DNA of 64,000 bases, from NCBI GenBank assembly GCA_024345305.1, contig BRON01000007.1, positions 1,860,001 through 1,924,000 on the forward strand, written 5' to 3'. The stretch comes from Mrakia gelida. Taxonomy: Eukaryota > Basidiomycota > Tremellomycetes > Cystofilobasidiales > Mrakiaceae. Under the pieces are notes generated by a model. The model had not been told where the DNA came from. It searched no databases and saw only the letters and a list, made by a program, of their open reading frames with translations. Below, in pieces: positions 31,601 to 50,322 of this stretch. Every line of letters begins with the position of its first letter. Within the stretch, counting starts at the first letter, position 1. Both the position numbers and the translations under genes were made by a program.

Positions 31601-34256
31601 CCCTCGTCCTGATCCGTCTCGACTGGAGTTGACGAACCCGAACCCAACGACCGGATCGGGGGAGAAACTGATCCTTCTGGTGTTCTCGCCGTCGAAGAGG
31701 AAGTCGGGGGTGGCAGGGGAGGAAGGGGAGGTTTCGAGCCATGCTTGGGAGACGGTGGGCAGGTCGAGGAGGATGAGGGAGGAGCCGGAGGAGACGCCGA
31801 GGGTGGTGGGAGATTGCCACTTGACGAGGTTGTAGCGGGTGAGAGGGGTGGAAGGAGGAGCGACGGCGTAGATGATTTGGCAGCTGAATGAAGCAGCGGA
31901 GGAAAGAGCGAAGGGGTGGAGGCAGAGAGGGGAGAGGAGGGAGAAGGTCAGACACGTCGAAAGACGAGAAGGAAGCGAGAGGGACGAGACGCGAAAACGA
32001 ACTCAGGGTTGTCCTCCAACCAAGTAGGAGGGAAGCTCCAAACGATCAGCCCTCCGTCCGTCGTGATGCAAGCGATCCTCGTTCCTTCCAGTTCGAGGTT
32101 GGCGACCTGAGCGTCTCGAGCGAACCACTCCGAGGGAAGTTTGAGCAGAGCGCGAGCTCCCGTCGTCTCGTCGATCAGACGCACTCGACCTGGCGAACGC
32201 GAACCAAACCCACCAAGTCAAGTCAGCTCAAGTGGTCATTCTGCAACAGGAGAAACGAATGAACGCGACTCGACCCCACTCACCCTTATTCATACAGTAA
32301 GCAATCGCTCCCAACCTACTACTCCCCACCGTCCTCCCTTTCCCAAAGCACAAATCCCCCTTAATGATCGTGATCGGTTTCCTCTGGATCACATCGCTCT
32401 GAACCAACGAGTCCAAGTTCGGGAGCGAAACGTCGATGACGGTTGAAGTTCCCTCGAGGACTTTGGGAGCTCGAACCGACTGCCAACTTGACGAGCGACG
32501 ATGTTTCCTTTCGACCTCGACGAAGCCTTTGGCTCGGTAGGTTCCTGAGGGAGTGACTTCTCCTCGGGAGGCTCGGAGGTTTCCACTGGGAGTGCGGGTG
32601 TGGCCGAAGGGAGGGAGGTGGTGGGGGTGCTTCTTGGGTGAGGAGGAGGAGGTGGAGGGAGCAGGGTGGTCTGAGACGAGGGTGGAGGTTGGGGGTGCTG
32701 AAGCTGCTGATACTTCGACGAGGGAAGCGAGGTTGCTCATGCTTGAGGAGAGGGGAGTTCTTGACCTCTGTTCGTCCTGGGTGAAGGGACTGTGGCTCGA
32801 GGTGGTGGGAGGAGAGGAGGTGGGAGGGAAGACGGGGAGGGATTGAGACGCAGGGAAGAGGTCAGGGAAGAGCTTCGGTAGTCCTGGAACGGGGTGTTGA
32901 GCGGTGGTGGTGCTGGAGGAGGAGGTGGGGAGGAAGGAAGGGAGTCCGGAAGAAGACGAGTGGGGAGGAAGGCCATCGACGACGGGCGCTGTTGGTTCCG
33001 AACGAGCAGGTCCAACGGTCGACGAAACCGATCTCGTGAGAGGGACGGTCGTCGCTCCTCCTGATCCTGGTGGGACGGCAGATTTGGACCTTTTCGAGGA
33101 AGGAGGACTGAAGGCGTCGAAATCGGAGACGAAGGAGAAGAGGGAGGGAGTGGGGACCTTGGCTGGAGGGGAGGTGGGAGGAGACGCGAGTTGTTGAGCT
33201 GATTCTTGAACTTGAGCTTCGACGACGGCGACGGCGACGATGGGTTCTTGATGGGACGAAGGAGGAGAGGGAGAGGCCATGGAAGCGAGTGGAACGGGTT
33301 GTTCGGAAGGACGGTAGTCTGGCGTGGATCCGGAGTGGACGTGATCGTCATCGTTCGTTTGATGGTCGTGTGCTTGAGGGGAGAAGGAGGGAGGAGGAGG
33401 AGGAGGAGGAGGGGAGGAAGGGAGGAGAGGGTTCATGGACGATTGAGGAGGTGGAGGCGAGCGAAGATGAGGTGGGACGGGTCCTTGGGAGTAAGGCGAC
33501 GAGGTAGGAGGAGAAGGTCTGGAGTGGTGGTGGTGGTTGGGAGAAAGAGAACGAGATAAGGAGGTGACGTCAGTTTCAATGAAGTGAAGACAGGAGAAGG
33601 AGGAGCGAGGAAAGCGAGGAGATGTGAAAGGTCACGTCCAGGATGCAGTCTCCCCGAAGAGATCGGGGAGAGATAGAGAGGGGAGAGCATCGAGAAAAGA
33701 CTCGACGGGAAGGTGAAGACTCGAGTCGAGCTCCGAACGAGATACAGAGAGAGAGACGAGGAGACGAAAGATGGACTCACATCGCTCCTGCTCCTCCCAT
33801 CAGCAGATCCAACAGACTCTGCCCTCCTCCTCCTCCTCCAGCGACCAACCCAGACCCATTGACACTATGAGGACCGTTCTGAGCAGCAATATACGAGCTC
33901 GAAGCCGATCCAGGGTAGAGAGCGGAAGGGTGCTGAGTCGGTTGAGGAGGCGATGCAGGCGAGGTCGTGTTGAAGATGTCGAGCAAACCTCGCCTCTTCC
34001 TCTGCTCGTCCTCCTGACTCATCGCACTGCTGCTGTGAGTGGGAGACGTAGGAAGACCTCCTCTTGGCGCTCCTCCTCTGATGGTCCTGAAGAGATCGTC
34101 GATCGTTCGTCCGCCAGTCGAGTTCGAAGGAGAGTGATGAGCTGAAGGAGCAGCTAGAGGAGGTGGGGGAGTCGAGGAAGCGGACCCTTGGAGCTGAGAG
34201 AGCAGGGAAGAGAGGTTTTGGGAGAGGGCAGGGGGTGGCGAGAGAGGTGGATCCAT
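28697..34256 (-). CDS. EDC4: Enhancer of mRNA-decapping protein 4 (Ge-1/Varicose family)
   Basis: Scaffold of the decapping complex in P-bodies, bridging Dcp1/Dcp2. Eleven exons (33781-34256, 32284-33518, 32003-32189, 31251-31883, 30488-31134, 30178-30395, 30025-30090, 29834-29946, 29175-29763, 28974-29069, 28697-28873) give 1478 residues. The N-terminal 500 residues are Ser/Pro-rich and low complexity. Residues about 530-930 hold WD40-like strands (IACITTDGGLIVWSF, ASSVMFVDERNVVIGS, FSKIEWDPKRELLWIS). An acidic linker follows, then helices with LLAEIKKVEENIKTKVSALLEKQ and QALVQAEISKGLKEAMLS. The C-terminal helical Ge-1 domain has VILTLVHKFTDLLSKTN. A His/Pro/Gln-rich insert (about residues 1230-1330) separates the coiled coil from that domain. 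Intron 1 is 262 nt. Confidence 0.9.
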
Positions 34257-34588
34257 CTTGGAGAAAGGGAGAGGGAACGAGAATAGGGAAGGAAGAGGTT
34301 CGAAGGGAGGGAGAGAAGGAGGAGGAGGAAACGAGAAGGTCAACTTTTGAGATGGGCGTCCTTCCGTAACGACCGTTCGAGCCGAAGATTTTCTCGATCT
34401 CTTCTCCTTCTACGTGCTCGCGGTCTATCAGCCTACTTTTCCGAGGAGAGCTTATATACAAAGTCGTAGAAGCTCAGATGAAGCTCGACCCTCTCCCACC
34501 CTCTCCCTCCGTTCGCCAACGACGAGCTCAACTTCCCCTGCCCTCATGACTCTCCGCCCTCGAATCAGTGTAGAAACCCTCCATGTAT
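34257..34588. other. EDC4 upstream / EFM4 downstream region
   Basis: Both flanking genes are on the minus strand. This 332-nt gap must hold the EDC4 promoter and leader and the EFM4 3' UTR. No clear TATA box or other motif is seen. Confidence 0.45.
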
Positions 34589-36175
34589 CTAAGCCAAATC
34601 CTTCCTAAAAGCAACAGTGCAAACCGTAGACCCTTTCGATCCTCCGAACGTGAACGTAGGGTGGTTGACGCGAGAGCTGGTTCCAACACGAACGCGAAAG
34701 TCAGGACGTGGTTTCTTCACTCCTCCAAAACTCGACCACGGGCGGGAGGGAAAGCAGGAAAGGTGAGAAAGAAGGAGAGCTCACTGGTACGTCAGACCTG
34801 TGAGACGATGACAGGGAACGGGAGAGGAGAAGCTGTTAGGATTGAACAGGTTGGATGGACGGACGCTTCGCGACCGACCGACGAAGGTCCCTCCTTGTCG
34901 AGAAAGAAGCAGAGATGTGATGGGAGAGAAGCTCACCGAGTCCCTCCTTCATGAACCTCAACTTGATTTCCTCTTCAGTGAAGTTGCAAGCTACGAAACG
35001 AACGACGAACCCACGCACAAATGAGTCAGCATTCGATTCGAACTCGCCTCGACGCTCCTCCCTCAAGCGAGGTTCGGTGAAACTCACAAGTGATCAAGAA
35101 GAACCCTCCTGGTTTTATCAGCCTCGTTATCCGCTGCGGGTAGAGTTCGGACGGAGGAAGGTTGGAAGGAGGGAGAGGATGAGGGGAGAGGGAGATCGCG
35201 TCGTAGGTTCCTGAGAGGGACGAGACGAGAGGAAGGTGAGTCTTTCTCGACACAAATTGTCAGAGAAACAAGTCGGGAAGGTTAGAACGCACCTTTATCG
35301 GTGCTGTTAGATAGGCGAATCGTCGAGGCGAGAGGGAAAGCAAACGAAGCGAAAACAAAGTCAGCTAGCCCCCTCCGCGCTCCTCCCTCCCTCCTCCCTC
35401 CCAGCTCTCCCAAAAAAAAACTCACACCAAATCCCACTTCTCCCCACCTCCAAATTGCTCCCCAACCAAAACATCCCCCTGCTCGAACCTCACCTCCCCC
35501 TCCGACCCCACCCTCTCCTCTCCCTCCCCATCCTCCTCTTCACTCTCACTCTCGTCCTCACTCTCCTCCTCCCGTCCCTCCCCACTCGCCTTAGCCACCC
35601 CAATCAACCTCGCGAGATCCACACTCCCCTGACTATAGTCCACGCCCGTTAGGAGTTTACCGGGGTAGCCTCCTTTGGCTGAAGCGAGGAGGAAGAGGAA
35701 GTGACCGTTGCCGCATCCGAGGTCGAGGATCGTTGGTGAGGAGGAAGAAGGGAGGTGGGTTCGGACCCATTTGGACATTTTGAGGGCGGAGGATTCACCG
35801 AACCTATGAACGAGCGAGCGAGGGGAGAGGGGGTGAGCTGGGAGGGGACAGGGAGGGAGAGGGAGGGAGGGAAAGAGAGGGACGAACCAAACCTCTCCTT
35901 CTTCACCGACGTCCTTGAAGGTGTTGACTTCGCGTCTGGAAGGTGAGGAGCGACGATGAACGATCAGCGAGGGGTCTATACGATAGTCGTATACACGAAG
36001 TTTGAGAGACTCACTCGTAGACATCGTCCCAGCTGCCAAAGCGAAGGAAGGAGAAAGGTGGTGAGCTCAACACTTCTGCTTCTTCAGCCCTTCGTTCTCT
36101 CCGAGCAAGAGAAGAAACTCACTGCTGTTTCGTTCCAAGCTTGGATTCGGGGAGTTCCTCTATCGTCGTCGACAT
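34589..36175 (-). CDS. EFM4: EF1A lysine methyltransferase (EFM4/METTL10 family)
   Basis: SAM-dependent class I methyltransferase that modifies translation elongation factor 1A in the cytosol. Nine exons (36123-36175, 36015-36032, 35888-35935, 35426-35803, 35293-35303, 35088-35210, 34937-34990, 34785-34797, 34589-34676) give 261 residues. Family hallmarks: SKLGTKQHWDDVYEREVNTF, EVWFGESSALKM, the SAM motif ILDLGCGNGHFLFLL, LTGVDYSQGSVDLA, then DLVTDKGTYDAISLSP, FFLITSCNFTEEEI, and HPTFTFGGSKGSTVCTVAF at the end. Three microexons of 18, 11 and 13 nt are needed to keep these motifs in frame. An acidic Glu/Ser-rich insert of about 35 residues sits before the VRFEQGDVL strand. It is divergent from the ABCC gene, 331 nt away. 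Confidence 0.93.
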
Positions 36176-36506
36176 GCTGATGCTGGTAAGAAGTTCGAAT
36201 GGCCGTTGGTAGGGAAGGAGACCCTCGACGAGTCGAGTCGAGCCCAAATTCAAACCGAGCGACGGTTCCGGACGAGCTTCGCAAAGAGTCACCCTGCCCT
36301 CAACCTCTTCCACCTCCCCTTTTCCCAGCTCTCAACGGAGAGCAATCTCGTACTCAAGCTCTTATCGTGGATCTCTACAGCTGCGGTATCTGAGTGAGTC
36401 TGCTGCTTCGCTGGTTGTGGTCGTGCGAGCGACTTGACGATCCCTCCCTCCCTTCCCTTCCCTTTCTGACGCTCTCCTTCTTTACTCTCGCTCAGCCCCG
36501 ACTCGT
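36176..36506. promoter_or_regulatory. Divergent promoter region of EFM4 and the ABCC transporter
   Basis: 331 nt between two opposed ATGs. A likely 5' UTR intron of the ABC gene lies inside it: donor GTGAGTCT at about 36393 and acceptor CGCTCAG at about 36494, just before the ATG. No TATA box is evident. Confidence 0.5.
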
Positions 36507-44320
<7,814 letters not shown>

Positions 44321-44930
44321 GGGAGGCAACGACGTCGCTCGGACGTTCGAATACATTAGATTTCGTTCGCTTCAACCATCTTGGATCCCATGTCGTTGCA
44401 AATGTGTATCGAGTCGGGTTTGTTGGGCAAGCGTGAGGGAGAGAGGCGACGAGAGAGGGAAGAGGGTGAAGAAGAAGGAGGAACGTTGAGCTCGCGCGAC
44501 CCAGCTGAGCCCTCGGAAGCTGTTCCTTTTTCGACGCATTTTTTCTTCGGTTCAGTCCTCATCGATTTCTCGGCTAGTAGTATACTAGTAGGAGAAAGGC
44601 GAAAGGCAGAGAGTCGTCGTTGAGTGCCAGAAGAACTCCCAGACCGTTCCTCTCATCCGCAAGCAGTTTTTGCGCGCTCCTCGCGAGCTCTGCTCCCCTC
44701 CTTCCTTCTTTCCCCTAGACCAAGACCCAACCTCTCTCTTTTTCTGTACGTATCGAACCTTTGATCTCGCCCAGCCCATCCTCTTCCCACCCTCGTAAAA
44801 CCTAGACGTCAAGCAGGTTTGAGCTGACTCCTCCTTCTGCTCTTTCTTCTTTTGTCCTCCTCCCTCACCTCGCCCTTCCCTCCTTTCGCCAACTTCCAGC
44901 CCCCTCCCCCTTCACTTACTTTTAGTCAAA
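44321..44930. other. Intergenic region, RPS21 promoter side
   Basis: Holds the ABCC 3' UTR and the RPS21 promoter and leader. The last 100 nt are pyrimidine-rich and include TTACTTTTAGTC just before the ATG. No gene is seen. Confidence 0.5.
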
Positions 44931-46149
44931 ATGGAGAACGACCAGGTTCGTACACCTTCCCTACAGCTGCTTTGGGAAGAAGGAGATACGAAGAGGAGGA
45001 CGAGAAGAGCGAGGGAGAGAACGAGAAGGGAGGGAAGGAAGAAGGTCGTGTTGAGCTTCAACGAAGTTTCAATGCGATTTTAGAGGCTTGGAGATACGGG
45101 AAATGGTGGCAGAGCCGAAGGCATAGGAGTGGGAAGGGTGTAGAGAGGTGCTCGAGGTGGTGGGAGTCAAAGGAGGGGAGGGAGTCGAGCTCGAAGGAGA
45201 GAAGAAGGGAAGGACGCACCTCGTCGACACCACCTTCACCACGTCCCCATCCTCCTCTCCCCGTCGCCTCGATCCTCCTATCACCTCCCTCAACCTCTGG
45301 ATCCACCCTTCAACCTCCTACCTATCCCCTCCTTCACCTCCTATCAACCCTCTCCCCTCAACCAACCCCTCCAGGACCAGCTCGCTCCCACCCTCCCCCT
45401 CCCTCCCTCGCTCTCGTTCCCACTGCATCACCTCTCATATACCGAACCCAGGCTCCTACAACCGAAACTGACTCTCCACCCTTCTCTTCTCTCCCCTCCC
45501 CGCACATCTCACTTTTCACCTTACTGCCAACCACCCTCCCTCGACGCCTCTCCTCCCTCCTCTCCCAAACCAACTCCTCGTTTCGAAACCTCGCAGGGCC
45601 AGCTCGTTGATCTTTACGTCCCCCGAAAGTGCTCCGCCACTGGACGACTCATCAACTCCAAGGACCACGCTTCCGTCCAGATCACCATCGCCGATGTTGA
45701 TGCTTCGGGAGTTGCCATCAAGACCGGAGGACTCACCATCGCTCTCGTCGGACAGGTCAGGGCTAACGGAGAGGCCGACGACTCGATCAACCGATTGGCT
45801 ACCGAGAAGGGATGTGAGTACTAGGGACCTTGTTCTTGTTGGGTGTGGGAGGGAGATGATGGAGGACTGGGGAAACGGAGAGGTGAGGAGGCGAGGAGGA
45901 GAAGGAGGGTCGACTCAGGGGAGGGAGGAAAGTCGAGTTGAGCTCGACGAGCTGTGACTTCCCTTCTCTGCCCTTCAAAGCCTCCCCATCCCCTCCTCGA
46001 CCTCGCCGACCCCTAGCCCCGACTCTCAGCTCGCCCACGCCCTGCCTCATGTTGTTGCTCCAGTACGGGAACCTCCGAAACTGACTCCCGACCTCTCTTC
46101 ATTCCCTCTCTCTCCAGACCTCCGAAACGTCTGGTCCTACTCCAAGTAA
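44931..46149 (+). CDS. RPS21: Small ribosomal subunit protein eS21
   Basis: Cytosolic 40S ribosomal protein. Exons 44931-44945, 45597-45813 and 46118-46149 encode 87 residues, exactly the family length. It begins MENDQ, then GQLVDLYVPRKCSATGRLI, KDHASVQI, DDSINRLATEKG, and ends YLRNVWSYSK. The first exon has only five codons and is followed by a 651-nt intron, about seven times the typical size here. This is a common pattern for fungal ribosomal protein genes. I saw no C/D- or H/ACA-box snoRNA in that intron. Confidence 0.96.
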
Positions 46150-46516
46150 ATCTCGTTCGCTCGGGGTTTCGCTTTCGGATTAGGGTTGGGAGTAGAGGAA
46201 TTTAGGGGTGTACGATGTCGATGAGATATCCGTTGCACCTTGCTGGGCTGGTCGTGGACGCTGTGTGGGAGAGAGAGACGAGGGAAGCGAACGAGGTTCG
46301 AGAGCAGTCGAGGAGAAGGAGCACTGGGAGAGCTTGCCGAGAGAAAGAGGGTCAGGTTTGGAACGTGAGAGTAAAGGGTGAGAGACGAAGTTTATCGTGT
46401 AGCGGGAACGCGCGAGCAGTCTTCGAGTCGAGGATGAGAGAATAGGAGAAGGGAGGAGGGACGCACGAAATGAGCTTCGTCGAACCGCCTCCCTCCCTTC
46501 CCTCCCAACCACTTCG
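46150..46516. other. Intergenic region between RPS21 and BTB paralog 4
   Basis: Same-strand gap with the RPS21 3' UTR and BTB4 promoter. No gene or motif recognised. Confidence 0.5.
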
Positions 46517-47350
46517 ATGCCTCCCAGTCGTCTTTCCCGCTTCTTCTCTCGCCTCTTCGGCGATCGCACCACCAGCACCTCCCTCTCCTCCTTCGACTCG
46601 AAACTCAAACCAACGAAGCATACCTTCTCCACCCTCTTCCAAAACGAGGATGGACGAGCAGATCTCATCCTTCGCACCTCCTCCCACATCTGCTTCGCCG
46701 TCCAACGAGCTCTCCTCATCGCCCACTCCCCAGTATTCGAGAAAATCATCCTATCCATCCCTCAACCACGACGCCCCTCTTCCTCACTCAAAAAGAACGA
46801 CGAACGACAGCTCCTCCTCCCCATCCTCGACATCCCAGAGGGGTCCAAAGCCTTCGAGCTCTTCCTTCGTTTCCTCGTCCCCCAAGCCTACTTCGTCAAC
46901 AACTCCCCACCTCACTTCCCACCCTTCTCAACCCTCGAAGACACCCATTTCCTTCGCTCAGTCCTCGAAATCGCATCCAAATACCGGTGCTCAGCGGTGC
47001 TGGACATCATCTCGAAACAACACCTCCCGCTCCTCGTTCGATCGTTCCCTCTCGATGGGTGGGCCGTTGCGACCAAGTTTGGAAGACTGGACGAGGCGAG
47101 GGAGGCTGTGAGGATGCTTGCGGGAGAGAAGGTAGAGTTGGTGGGTGCGAGGAGGTGGGACGTGAGCAGTAAGAGTTGGAGGGACGGAGAGAGGGATGTT
47201 GGATTGGGAGAGGTTTCGTCGCTTGAGATTTTGGGGTTGGTTCCGGTGGAGGCTTTGAGGAACTTTGCGAGGGTTCATTCGAAGGTGGTGGCGTGTCAGG
47301 ATGGGAGTTATACGTGGTTCGAGGCGGGGGAGGAGTTTGAGCTGTGGTGA
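46517..47350 (+). CDS. BTB/POZ-domain protein, paralog 4 (single coding exon)
   Basis: 277 residues without coding introns. A basic N-terminus (MPPSRLSRFFSRLFG) is followed by a BTB-like FSTLFQNEDGRADLILRTSS, then KAFELFLRFLVPQAYFV, CSAVLDIISKQHLPLL, WAVATKFGRLDEAREAVRML, and the C-terminal SYTWFEAGEEFELW. It is most like paralog 1 across the ISKQHLPLL block and paralog 2 elsewhere. The terminal TGG TGA overlaps a GTGAGT donor; the intron 47347-47454 would rebuild TGA from TG plus A. Function is unknown; adaptor or dimerisation roles are family-level inference. Confidence 0.87.
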   Translation: MPPSRLSRFFSRLFGDRTTSTSLSSFDSKLKPTKHTFSTLFQNEDGRADLILRTSSHICFAVQRALLIAHSPVFEKIILSIPQPRRPSSSLKKNDERQLLLPILDIPEGSKAFELFLRFLVPQAYFVNNSPPHFPPFSTLEDTHFLRSVLEIASKYRCSAVLDIISKQHLPLLVRSFPLDGWAVATKFGRLDEAREAVRMLAGEKVELVGARRWDVSSKSWRDGERDVGLGEVSSLEILGLVPVEALRNFARVHSKVVACQDGSYTWFEAGEEFELW

Positions 47351-47949
47351 GTTGGTCGACGTCGCCGTCGTTTCGAGACGGAGATGGCGCGTTCAGCCGA
47401 CGGTGGACGCTCGAGGGCGCTGACACCATCTTCCTTTCACTCTCTTTCTCGAAGATATACTTGCCATACTACGACGATGCACGACTAGCACATCTCACGA
47501 CCTGACGACCTACCATGCACGGCTCTGCGTTCTGAAAATCAACGACGGCGACGACTTCTTTTTGTGAGCATCGCTTCTCTTCCCGTCTGTTTCACGATCA
47601 CATTCACTCGTTATGACAAAGGCTTTCACTTCTCTATCTCTCCCTCCAGCTTTCTTGGCTCTCCATCTTCTACTTTCTTGGAAATCGTCCCGTTCGGATT
47701 GCGACGCGTCCGTCTCTCAACTCGTTCGTTTTCCCTCCTTCCTCCTTCCTCGCACCCTTCGGTCTCTCCATCTGACATCTTTCGCTCGCCTCTTATTTCT
47801 CCAGTCGCCGTCTTGGATTCTCACACCCTCCCACGACCTCCTCCTCGTCCTCCTCGACCTTCGCACGCGTCGAGTTGTTCGGGAGCCCGTCTTCGACTCG
47901 ACGAGTCCTCGATTAGAGAACCCGGCTGCTTTGGAGTATCATGGATTTA
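47351..47949. other. Convergent 3' region between BTB4 and the type II membrane protein
   Basis: Holds the likely spliced BTB4 3' UTR (acceptor GAAG at 47454). Plus-strand open frames here are composition artefacts of the pyrimidine-rich sequence. No gene is seen. Confidence 0.45.
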
Positions 47950-49344
47950 TCACTTATGGAGTCTCTGGATCTGAGGGAAGGAAGCTCGAAGAAAGAAGAC
48001 CTTCGACGAATAAAGAGCGACGGAAGAGGAGTTGGCGCTGCTGAGCGCTCCAAACTCGACCGTCGACGCGCTTTCCCCCGAAACTTCGAGAGTCGACCCG
48101 TTGCTGAAGTTGGGGACGGTAACGGTGATCTGAAAGGCCATGGTCCTGTTCCATTCTGAAAGATCCCCGAAAGGGTCGGGATGGAGAATCGACGGCTGAA
48201 AGATCGATGGGTCGGCGCTCGTGTCCAAAGTCTGTATCGGATGCAAAGACGAGGGTAGGCGAAGTCCAAGGGGAGTCAAGTCAGTTCGACCTTCCATTAA
48301 GTACCCAGAGCCTCTCTTCGACCAAGACAAAGCGTCGGGGATTTCGAGAACGGCGAGGAAACGAAAGTGAGACGCGACGCACCCGAAGTCCGAATCCCCT
48401 CACGCCCAGACCTGGAGCCTCATACAACCCTCCCACGACCATACCGAGCTCTTGAATACCCCACTTATTCGAGTCCTCAAGACTCCATCCCTCCGCGAGA
48501 CTCCAGAAAGCCTCGACGTCCACGAGCAGATCGGTTTCAGTCGCGTTCGTTTCGACAGGAATGAAGGAGATCTTGGTCGAACGACTTCCGAAGCATCTGA
48601 AGTAGTAGGAGGAGGACGAGGGGATTCGCAGAGGCTGTGCGAGGGAAGCTGAGAGGACGGTGTAGTTGACGGGTTGTCCGTTCTGGGTCGAGAGGTGGAA
48701 AGAGGTGCCTGGAGAGGTCGTGAAGTCGAAACGGAGGGGAGAGACGAGATCCCCGTCGGTTGACGAGTTCAGCGAGGATGGAATCTACAGTGGGGATGTA
48801 GAAGTGATGAGTGTGGTTGGAGAGTGACAGAGAAAAGAGACAAAGGAGAAAGGGGAAGTCAGCTTCGGGATGTGTAAGCACGAGCAGCGACTCAAACTGC
48901 ACGAACCTCTGGTTCGACCGTTTTCCTGGCGATATCGACGTAGGGCTCAGCTGGATACCGTTTGCGAAAGCTTGACTCCTTCTTCTCCTCTGCCTTGTGA
49001 GCTCCTAAGTAGATGAGACCGGCCAGGAGACCAGCGAGGGCGAGGAGGAGGCACGCGACGACGAGCTGGCGTTGTCGAGTCGAGGTCGCTCTGAGGATGA
49101 AAGGTTGCCGACGAGCTGGCTTTGGAGCGCATGATTCAACAGTGGCCTGGTCGAGCTGGGATTGAATGGAGGAGGAGGAGGAATTGGGGAGGGGGAGGGA
49201 CGAAGGGAGGAAGAGGCGCGAGCTTCCCAAATCGGCGAGCTCGTAGGAAGGCGAGGGAGCTGCTGGATTGCCGTGAGAAGCTGGGAGGTAGGGTGGGAGA
49301 GGACGAGCGTCGTATCCTGGAGGATGGCCTTCCACTTCGGGCAT
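47950..49344 (-). CDS. Unrecognised type II membrane glycoprotein
   Basis: Three exons (48907-49344, 48383-48784, 47950-48231) give 373 residues, all junctions in phase 0. Residues 1-95 are a Pro/Ser-rich cytosolic tail with PPGYDARPLPPYLPA. A positively charged RQR precedes one hydrophobic segment, LVVACLLLALAGLLAGLIYL (about residues 98-119). The remaining 250 residues are Ser/Thr/Asn-rich, with several N-glycosylation sequons (NSST, NYT, NAT, NRT, NFS, NGS, NSS) and predicted beta-rich character. FWSLAEGWSLED and GMVVGGLYEAPGLGVRGFGL are the most structured parts. I do not recognise the family. A surface or cell-wall-facing role is inference from topology only. Confidence 0.75.
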
Positions 49345-49807
49345 CGAGGAGCTTGTTGACTGTCGTGGTTGGAGGGAAGAAGGAGAGGCGGCGGAAACCG
49401 GAGCAAAACCGGAGGGAGTTCAAGCGGATAAGGACGGTTTGTTACCTGTCTTGGCGAAATGAGATCGGTATCAAAGTGTCGCGAGCGGTTAGCAAAGTTT
49501 GCCGAGAGCGAAATGTGACAGCGCGACCGTCGCGACGCGTCAAAGTTTCGAACCAAGTGTTGCTCACTCCTCCTGTCGAGATCGAGACAGTTTCCTAGCC
49601 ACTCTCGCAGCTCACCTTTCAAACGCACGGTATAAATACAAGATCTAAGCCGACCCAACGCCAAAACGCTTGAAACCCAGCTGTGAAACCAGCACGAGCT
49701 CGTCGAGAGAAAGCGGGTGATGGGTCCGAGAACCGCTGGACAGATACCAGCCCAAAGCGGGCGACCGCCGACACCGAAGTTGGAAGTTCTTCTTTCTGCT
49801 TCTCGAC
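49345..49807. other. Upstream region of the type II membrane protein and of the tRNA gene
   Basis: A TATAAATA element lies at 49631-49638. It is about 290 nt upstream of the minus-strand ATG and 170 nt upstream of the tRNA, and could serve either. A GACGCGTC palindrome lies near 49535. No other feature is seen. Confidence 0.45.
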
Positions 49808-49880
49808 GGGGGTTTAGCTCAGTTGGTAGAGCATACGCTTAGCATGTGTAAGGTCGTGAGTTCAATCCTTACAGCCTCCA
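49808..49880 (+). tRNA. tRNA-Ala (anticodon AGC), intronless
   Basis: A 73-nt cloverleaf. The acceptor stem GGGGGTT pairs with AGCCTCC (two G-U pairs) and the discriminator is A. The D arm is TAGCTCAGTTGGTAGAGC. The anticodon stem TACGC/GTGTA closes the loop TTAGCAT with anticodon AGC. The T arm GTGAG/CTTAC has loop TTCAATC. Internal A box (TAGCTCAGTTGG) and B box (GTTCAATCC) are intact. Confidence 0.95.
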
Positions 49881-50322
49881 TTCGTTTTTGCTGCTCGACG
49901 CTCGAGTCCTCTCGCTTCCGTTTTGGATCTATTTGCTCGTTTCGGATCTTTTTGCTCATGCTCGATAGTTCGTATTCTTCCCTTCTCCTCCACGCTGTCA
50001 TCTCGGCCTCTCCTCCATCTCTCTCGAAGCCCGGAACAAGCCCAGCAACAACGAAGGCGAAGTCGCTCAGGAAGGGAAGCAGGTCCAAGAAAGCGTCTAA
50101 GATCCAGAGTGCAAGGAAAACGATGTCTACCAGAACAAGACCTTGTGCCACCAATGGTAGACAGGGATCTAGAAGATTAGGTGTAGGAGGCAGCGAAGAA
50201 GAAAAAGGAGTCGGTCGTCGTACTCGTCGCGTGTCGTGAAGTTTCGTTGAAGGTCGTTACGGTAGATAGAGTGAAGGAGGGAAGGTGTAAACGAAGGAGG
50301 GAATGAAGGTGATGAAAATTGT
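49881..50322. other. Region between tRNA-Ala and the multi-span membrane protein 3' end
   Basis: Apart from the pol III terminator, I see no gene. The right part is the likely 3' UTR of the minus-strand membrane protein. Confidence 0.5.
49885..49889 (+). terminator. Pol III terminator (T5 run) after tRNA-Ala
   Basis: Five T residues begin four bases after the tRNA 3' end, the usual RNA polymerase III stop signal. Confidence 0.7.

Noticed and set aside
34276..34343. Upstream in-frame extension of EDC4 from a non-ATG codon
   Set aside because: It would require a TTG start; the ATG at 34256 is the first proper start codon.
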